Assembly (NCBI RefSeq): GCF_016907755.1
Contig: NZ_JAFBCN010000001.1
Location: forward strand, 3,658,001-3,722,000
DNA: 64,000 bases
Source: Cellulosimicrobium cellulans
Lineage (GTDB): Bacteria > Actinomycetota > Actinomycetes > Actinomycetales > Cellulomonadaceae
Direction: 5' to 3'
In this document: piece by piece, positions 63,449-64,000 of the stretch
Position numbering within the stretch: the stretch's first letter is position 1
Layout of the letters: every line of letters starts with the position of its first letter
Program-made: the position numbers and the translations under genes
The notes under the pieces: model-generated
What the model saw: the letters and a program-made list of their open reading frames with translations, nothing else
Told to the model about the DNA's origin: nothing
Database searches by the model: none

Positions 63449-64000
63449 ATGCGACACCTCATCCCCACCCAGCCCAGACCCGGGCACGCTCCCGAACCGG
63501 CACCCGGCGCGACGACGATCGCCCGCCGGAGCACCCCGCGACGCGCCCTCACGGCGCTCGCAGCGGGTCTCGCAGCGCTGCTCGTGGCCACGCTCGTCCC
63601 GACCACCCCCGTCGCGCACGCCTTCCCGGCGCGCGACAAGCAGGCGGTGATCGACTACCTGCGGTCGATCACCGGGACGTCGATCGTCTCGGGCCAGCAC
63701 AACAAGGAACCGGCCTCGGCACCCGGTCAGTACACCCAGCAGGTGCGCGACATCACCGGCCAGTACCCGGGCCTGTGGGGCGGCGACATGATGTTCCGCG
63801 GTCAGGACCAGGCGAACCGGCAGCGCGTCGTCGACCAGGCGAAGACGGAGTGGGCCAACGGATCGCTCGTCGCCCTCACGTGGCACGTCTGCTCCCCGAC
63901 CGGACCGTCGACGTGCGAGTTCGAGGGCGGTGTCAAGACGCAGATCAGCCAGAGCCAGTTCGAGCAGATCGTCACCGGCGGCACCGCGCTCAACCAGACC
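63449..64000 (+). CDS. secreted GH26 mannanase-like protein, cut by the window edge
   Basis: The first 184 codons of a secreted protein, open to the last base of the window. ATG 63449 follows GGAGG. A long basic N-terminus with TPRRALTALAAGL and a hydrophobic stretch end in PVAHA, a likely signal-peptidase site near residue 59. The mature part begins DKQAVIDYLRSITGT, then SGQHNKEP, GLWGGDMMF and LTWHVCSP, all typical of the N-terminal half of GH26 beta-mannanases. The catalytic glutamates would lie beyond the edge. It diverges from the GH5 gene, and its promoter has the same layout as the other mannanase genes. Confidence 0.85.
   Translation, partial: MRHLIPTQPRPGHAPEPAPGATTIARRSTPRRALTALAAGLAALLVATLVPTTPVAHAFPARDKQAVIDYLRSITGTSIVSGQHNKEPASAPGQYTQQVRDITGQYPGLWGGDMMFRGQDQANRQRVVDQAKTEWANGSLVALTWHVCSPTGPSTCEFEGGVKTQISQSQFEQIVTGGTALNQT

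Overview
The window is GC-rich chromosomal DNA (roughly 73-75% by eye) from an actinobacterium. Its repertoire of secreted mannanases, a GlgE-type glycogen pathway, LacI-controlled sugar ABC transport, AdhE and an actinobacterial etfBA / cysteine desulfurase / mnmA / metE-like / ligA set suggests a polysaccharide-degrading member of the Micrococcales (Cellulomonas / Cellulosimicrobium / Promicromonospora type). The placement is inferred from gene content. I recognise 43 protein genes, one cut off by the right edge. I saw no rRNA, tRNA, CRISPR array, insertion sequence or prophage.

Left part (1-17.4 kb): a ROK sugar regulator, a ThuA-like protein and a DapA-family aldolase; ligA; a WYL regulator facing an epoxide-hydrolase-type enzyme; a tightly coupled trio (small membrane protein, HTTM-like membrane protein, M15 peptidase); a NarL-type two-component pair; adhE behind a perfect Rex operator; an S9 oligopeptidase and a small lipoprotein.

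Middle (17.4-31.5 kb): a GH65 phosphorylase with its beta-phosphoglucomutase, then on the minus strand the metE-like gene, mnmA, cysteine desulfurase, a PhoX phosphatase and etfBA. Together with ligA these keep the order familiar from other Actinobacteria, but with about 16 kb of other genes between metE-like and ligA.

Glycogen block (31.5-46.6 kb): glgX, a flavoprotein and a membrane protein, then glgP diverging from glgE-treS-mak. TreS turns trehalose into maltose, Mak phosphorylates it, and GlgE adds maltosyl units to alpha-glucan; GlgP and GlgX break glucan down. The branching enzyme glgB is not in the window. Between the membrane protein and glgP sits an AbiEi/DUF559-type nuclease gene bracketed by two 69-bp palindromic elements of shared design. 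This is the least explained item here.

Right part (46.6-64 kb): a mannan-use locus. It holds a GH2 beta-mannosidase cotranscribed with a sugar ABC transporter (no ATPase gene), two divergent LacI regulators, a GH26 mannanase fused to an esterase, a GH5 mannanase, and the start of another GH26 mannanase. All three mannanase genes carry the same element: an imperfect palindrome around TGTCAACGTTGACA whose downstream half is the -35 box, then 18 bp, then a TANNGT -10 box. A second palindrome family (TGAAGCGCTTCA-like) sits by the transporter and the regulators. Many first-in-operon genes have a TANNNT box 6-8 nt before the start codon, which points to leaderless transcripts.
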